NCBI GenBank assembly: GCA_038227135.1
Contig: JBBRQC010000001.1
Coordinates: forward strand, 62,001 to 126,000
Source of the DNA: UBA4720 sp038227135
GTDB taxonomy: Bacteria; Gemmatimonadota; Gemmatimonadetes; Gemmatimonadales; Gemmatimonadaceae
DNA length: 64,000 nucleotides
Reading direction: 5' to 3'
Shown here in pieces: positions 60,859 through 64,000 of this stretch. The translations under genes and the position numbers were made by a program. How positions within the stretch are numbered: the first letter of the stretch is position 1; the number at the start of each line of letters is the position of its first letter. The notes beneath the pieces are model-generated. The model had not been told where the DNA came from, did no database searches, and saw only the letters and a list, made by a program, of their open reading frames with translations.

Positions 60859-63066
60859 TTACATGCCGGGGAAGTCGATCCTCGCAGCCTTTACGATCTG
60901 TTTAACTCGCGCCATAACCTTGTTTGCTGCCGCGGCATCTCCTCTCCGCGACATCCCCTCGGCGAGAACCGCTCCGGTGAAGGCGTAGGTGTACGGAATT
61001 CCGATCGAAGCACGATCGATCCAGTCTCCTTCCTTTATGAGCGCGTCGGGCGCGCGGTACACGGAATTCCATAGCGCCTTGCTTCGGTCGAGATCGATGA
61101 ACAATCCGGAGACTCGAGGTATCGTCGCGCTCTCGGTGAGCGGATGATCCACGAGCTTCTGCAGGAACCCCTGTGAGATGAGGTAAGGCTCAAGCCCCAG
61201 CCCCTGTCCGCCGCCCGTCGACACATAGATGGGCCGTTCCGGAAACGCGTCCTTGATGAGGCGAAGCAGCACGAGCTGATCGCGAACGAGGTAGCCCGGC
61301 TGAATGTTGAGCGTGATGTTGCCCTGCCGGAAAACCTGTGGCTCGTTGATCTGGATGTACTCCGGAATCGCGTCGGCTTCGGCGAAGGTCATCTTGAGCG
61401 GCGGGCCAGCCGGCTTCTTCCATATCTGGTTCCGATAGATCGCCGGGCCGTTCGCCGCGTCGTAAGTCGCGACTGGGCGCCGGATCATCTGCCGCACGAA
61501 CCAGTCGGTGTCTAGGTACGTAGTGACGGCCACCGTCACGTCGCGCCTGACTCCTTCAACTTCCTGCGCGTACCAGAGCGGGAATGTGTCGTTGTCGCCG
61601 TTCGTGATGACGATCGCGTACGGCTCGAGCGAGTTCAGGTAGTCGCGTGCCCACTGGTCGGTGAAGTAATGACCAGCGCGCGATGCGTACTGCCAATTCG
61701 CGAACAGAGGGACAAGCGCGATGAGAAGTATCGGCGCTGCGCGAGTGAATCCGGGGCGCGACGGCCAGCTGGCGACGACGATCTGTTTCTTCCCTTTCTG
61801 TCGCTCCTCGGCCCGTTCTTCACCGCTCAGCAGATGGGCTAGCTGCTCCCAGATGAAGCCGAGGCCAATGGCGGCCCAGACGCCCCACGCCGAGAAGCTC
61901 CAGATGTAGAAGTAGTCGCGGTCGCGCACCTCACGCGCCACGTCCTGCGCGCCGGGGTCCTGTGACCAGCCGTACTTGAAATTGAGATAGTAGATGAGGG
62001 CGAGCGTCATCGTGAACATCAACGGACCGAAATACCAGAACGTTCTTCGGTCTCGCTGCCAGTGCACGTACCCGCCGAGAATCCCGAGTGCGAGGAAGAC
62101 AAAGGCCAGCACGAACTGCGTGCCCGGCATCGTCCCGTGGGAATCCCGCAGCCACTGCCACTTGAAGTAGAGCCACCACATTCCCACCTGCGCCGGATAG
62201 TCGGCGCCGCGCTCGAGTTTCTTTCCGTACTGCTCGCGGTTGATGTTGGACATCAACCTGTCTTTGGTGAGCTTGGTGAAGGTGCAGCTCGCCTCGAGCT
62301 TCGTTTCGCACGCCGTCGGCGCGCCCTCGTTGATCCCCGGGAAGTAGGCGGCACGCACCGGCTCGTAGATGAACGGCGTCAGGCCTAGCGCCAGCGCTCC
62401 AACCGCGGCGAGAACGAGCTTCCAGCGCTGCAGAGTTCGCCAGCGAACGGCGAGAATGGCAAGGCCAGCGGCGGGGAGGGGAAGGAATCCGGCCGGATGG
62501 TTGGAGTATCCGAGCCCGAGAAGAAAAGCGACCAGGATGAGAAGACGATCAGCCTTGGGAGAATCCGGGTTCTCCATCCACTCGATCATCAGCCAGGACA
62601 CGATCGTGAAGAAGAGCAGGGAGACCGTGTACACTTTCTCGTTCACGACCGACTGGTTCCACACGGTGAACGCGGTTGCACCGATGAGAGTGGCGAGTCC
62701 CGCCACCACGAGCCGCTGCCAGCGCTCGAAGATCCAGCGCGAAACGATTCTCTCGGTGATCAGGAACCAGAAACCGGCCGAGAGCGCGCTGGCGAGCGCC
62801 GCCATGATGTTGATCCTGGCGCCGTACGAGACGGGCAGGGGGAGCATCGCGAACGCGTGCCCGAGCAGCATGAAGAAGGGGTTGCCGGGCGGGTGCGGAA
62901 GGCCGAGCACTTTCGTGGCGGCCATGTACTCGCCGGTATCCCACATCGCTACCGATGGTGCGAGCGTCAGCAGGTAGAGAATGAATACGAGTGCCGCCGC
63001 TATCGCGGCGGGAATATATGAGGGTTTGTAACCGTTCCGATCGGAAAGGGCTGCTGTGGTTGCCAT
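60859..63066 (-). CDS. DUF2723 membrane protein (glycosyltransferase-like)
   Basis: A 735-residue protein: 10-12 membrane helices in the N-terminal 450 residues, then a soluble C-terminal domain. The opening LYLLTLAPSVAMWDTGEYMAATKVLGLPHPPGNPFFMLLGHAF is the DUF2723 signature (acidic residues after the first helix, as in GT-C enzymes such as protein O-mannosyltransferases), with NQSVVNEKVYTVS and GLGYSNHPAGFLPLP following. A role in lipid-linked sugar transfer is inferred from the fold. It lies between imuB and dnaE2 on the opposite strand, framed by copies of the 61-bp repeat. Confidence 0.88.
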   Translation of the reverse strand: MATTAALSDRNGYKPSYIPAAIAAALVFILYLLTLAPSVAMWDTGEYMAATKVLGLPHPPGNPFFMLLGHAFAMLPLPVSYGARINIMAALASALSAGFWFLITERIVSRWIFERWQRLVVAGLATLIGATAFTVWNQSVVNEKVYTVSLLFFTIVSWLMIEWMENPDSPKADRLLILVAFLLGLGYSNHPAGFLPLPAAGLAILAVRWRTLQRWKLVLAAVGALALGLTPFIYEPVRAAYFPGINEGAPTACETKLEASCTFTKLTKDRLMSNINREQYGKKLERGADYPAQVGMWWLYFKWQWLRDSHGTMPGTQFVLAFVFLALGILGGYVHWQRDRRTFWYFGPLMFTMTLALIYYLNFKYGWSQDPGAQDVAREVRDRDYFYIWSFSAWGVWAAIGLGFIWEQLAHLLSGEERAEERQKGKKQIVVASWPSRPGFTRAAPILLIALVPLFANWQYASRAGHYFTDQWARDYLNSLEPYAIVITNGDNDTFPLWYAQEVEGVRRDVTVAVTTYLDTDWFVRQMIRRPVATYDAANGPAIYRNQIWKKPAGPPLKMTFAEADAIPEYIQINEPQVFRQGNITLNIQPGYLVRDQLVLLRLIKDAFPERPIYVSTGGGQGLGLEPYLISQGFLQKLVDHPLTESATIPRVSGLFIDLDRSKALWNSVYRAPDALIKEGDWIDRASIGIPYTYAFTGAVLAEGMSRRGDAAAANKVMARVKQIVKAARIDFPGM

Positions 63067-63297
63067 TTATGAGAGCGAAGTACTGGTGGGACGGAGTGGA
63101 TGAATTTTAGTCACTCGGGACACCATTTGCGTCACTGGCGACTGGCATCCCCGTCAATCTAGGATCAACAGAACGGGTGCGAGTTGTCAGCAGCATGGCT
63201 ACGAGGTGTCAGTTCACGACGCCGGGACGTCACTCAATGGAATTGCGCCACAGGCGTCTTTGCCTTTTACTCGGACTGGCGCCCGCAACGTCCCGTC

Positions 63298-63358
63298 GTA
63301 GTGAACTCGCAACTAACAGCTATGCCACTGACAACTCGCACCCGTTCGGTTGCAGTCA
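63298..63358. repeat. 61-bp dispersed repeat, copy B
   Basis: Partner of 60771-60831 (54 of 61 identical). Its internal CTGACAACTCGCACCCGTTC is also the right arm of the inverted repeat with 63171-63190. Confidence 0.8.
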
Positions 63359-63370
63359 ACGACTACACCC

Positions 63371-63396
63371 TTGCTTTCGGCATTTGTTCGGTATAA
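63371..63396 (+). promoter_or_regulatory. Mutasome direct repeat, dnaE2 copy
   Basis: TTCGG at 63376-63380 and 63387-63391, starts 11 bp apart, preceded by TTGCT and followed by TATAAC, which resembles a -10 element. Ends 8 bp before the dnaE2 ATG. Confidence 0.7.
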
Positions 63397-63404
63397 CCTG
63401 AGCC

Positions 63405-64000
63405 ATGGGATTCGTCGAGCTCAGAGCCCGGACCGCCTTTTCTTTTGGCGACGGCAGTGTTTCACCCGAAGGGCTGGCAGCTCGCGCGGCATTACTTGGT
63501 TACAGCGCAATCGGGATTACCGACACCGCGGACCTTGGAGGAATTGTCCGCTTCGGGCTCGAGGCTCGCCGCCAGAATATCAGACCGATCATCGGTGCTG
63601 AGCTCAACGTCGACGGATGTCCCACCGCCTTTCTGGCTCGCAGCAGGAATGGATTCAACAATCTGGCATCACTCGTCACCAGATCTCGCGTGGGTGAGCT
63701 CTCGACCTGGAAGAAGGGAGATGGCAAAAAGACGCGCGGGCGCCCGCGCGTTTCATGGCAGCAGATAGCAGAGCGGAGTGAAGGGTTGCAGGTGTTGACC
63801 GGTCCGGCGTCCGGACCGGTCGCATCTGTTCTGCGAGCCGGCGATTTCAAGGGAGCTGAGCGCACGCTCTGCCGGTGGCGCGATGCTTTCGGCGACAGGC
63901 TGGCGGTCGAAGTGCAGCTCCACCACACGGGCGGACACGAAGCGGCGCTGGCCACGGCGCTGATCGAGCTCGCGGAGCGGCACAAGGTGCCGTGGGTGAT
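63405..64000 (+). CDS. dnaE2: Error-prone DNA polymerase III alpha-type subunit DnaE2 (partial, runs off the window)
   Basis: 198 codons read from ATG 63405 without a stop to the window end. The PHP domain is clear: FVELRARTAFSFGDGSVSPEGLAARAALLGYSAIGITDTADLGGIVRF, then RPIIGAELNVDG and AFLARSRNGFNNLASLVTRSR. The first PHP metal histidine position is not histidine (ELRAR), more like DnaE2 than the replicative DnaE. With imuA and imuB on the same strand and the same direct repeat upstream, DnaE2 is the best call; the replicative DnaE1 cannot be fully excluded from the N-terminus alone. Confidence 0.82.
   Translation, partial: MGFVELRARTAFSFGDGSVSPEGLAARAALLGYSAIGITDTADLGGIVRFGLEARRQNIRPIIGAELNVDGCPTAFLARSRNGFNNLASLVTRSRVGELSTWKKGDGKKTRGRPRVSWQQIAERSEGLQVLTGPASGPVASVLRAGDFKGAERTLCRWRDAFGDRLAVEVQLHHTGGHEAALATALIELAERHKVPWV

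Larger units (their letters stand above)
63067..63404. other. Intergenic region between DUF2723 gene and dnaE2
   Basis: 338 bp without a gene. It holds a 20-bp perfect inverted repeat (63171-63190 against 63328-63347), the second copy of the 61-bp repeat (63298-63358) and the dnaE2 direct repeat (63371-63396). Confidence 0.7.

Noticed and set aside
1..64000. tRNA genes, rRNA, CRISPR arrays, intact insertion sequences or prophage
   Set aside because: No cloverleaf, rRNA core, regular spacer-repeat array, transposase, integrase or capsid gene was seen when reading both strands.

Overview
The window is about 64 kb of GC-rich chromosomal DNA from a free-living, Gram-negative-type, respiring bacterium. 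Outer-membrane barrels, periplasmic cytochromes, Tat signals and lipoproteins are present, and there are no rRNA genes, recognised tRNAs, CRISPR arrays, phage or intact insertion sequences. The mix (M61 and S9 peptidases, DUF2723 protein, B12-dependent MetH behind a SAM-II riboswitch, many universal stress proteins) fits a soil or sediment phylum such as Gemmatimonadota or a neighbour. That assignment is inference from gene content only.

Layout. 0-13 kb: an M61 peptidase, then a minus-strand methionine operon. The operon has a promoter, SAM-II riboswitch and terminator, followed by metH, a homocysteine methyltransferase/MTHFR fusion, a DinB-like protein, a small CbiX chelatase and an acyl-CoA dehydrogenase. 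Next come a degenerate receiver protein, YggT and a prolyl oligopeptidase. 13-20.6 kb: an EVE protein; a tightly overlapping set of multi-receiver regulator, HEAT-repeat membrane protein and family 2 glycosyltransferase; a lipoprotein; a channel-like protein; and citrate synthase. 20.6-24 kb: a minus-strand operon with a Cyc2-like haem-barrel protein, DoxX, a cytochrome c, a VIT iron/manganese transporter and DUF3565.

24-49 kb is a stress and low-energy island. It holds six double-domain universal stress proteins, acetate kinase overlapping phosphoketolase, YceI, a porin-like barrel, two pyridoxamine-oxidase-like proteins (one fused to BON domains), a TPC-type P1B ATPase, a two-domain multicopper oxidase, a PAS-GAF histidine kinase and a NarL/DevR-type two-component pair. 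Remnants of two further P-type ATPases and of a dehydrogenase lie among them. A short motif with a GGG-TTT-CCC core recurs in its intergenic regions. The content resembles the dormancy/hypoxia regulons of other bacteria.

49-64 kb: a D-aminoacylase-like amidohydrolase, a VWA protein, an MFS exporter, half-size TauE, a class V aminotransferase and an unknown lipoprotein. The mutasome genes imuA, imuB and the start of dnaE2 follow on the plus strand, separated by minus-strand genes. Each mutasome gene is preceded by the same direct repeat (two TTCGG boxes exactly 11 bp apart, inside a longer conserved block). This looks like an undescribed damage-response operator and is the strongest new signal in the window. 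The intergenic DNA of this last part carries several dispersed, inverted and tandem repeats.
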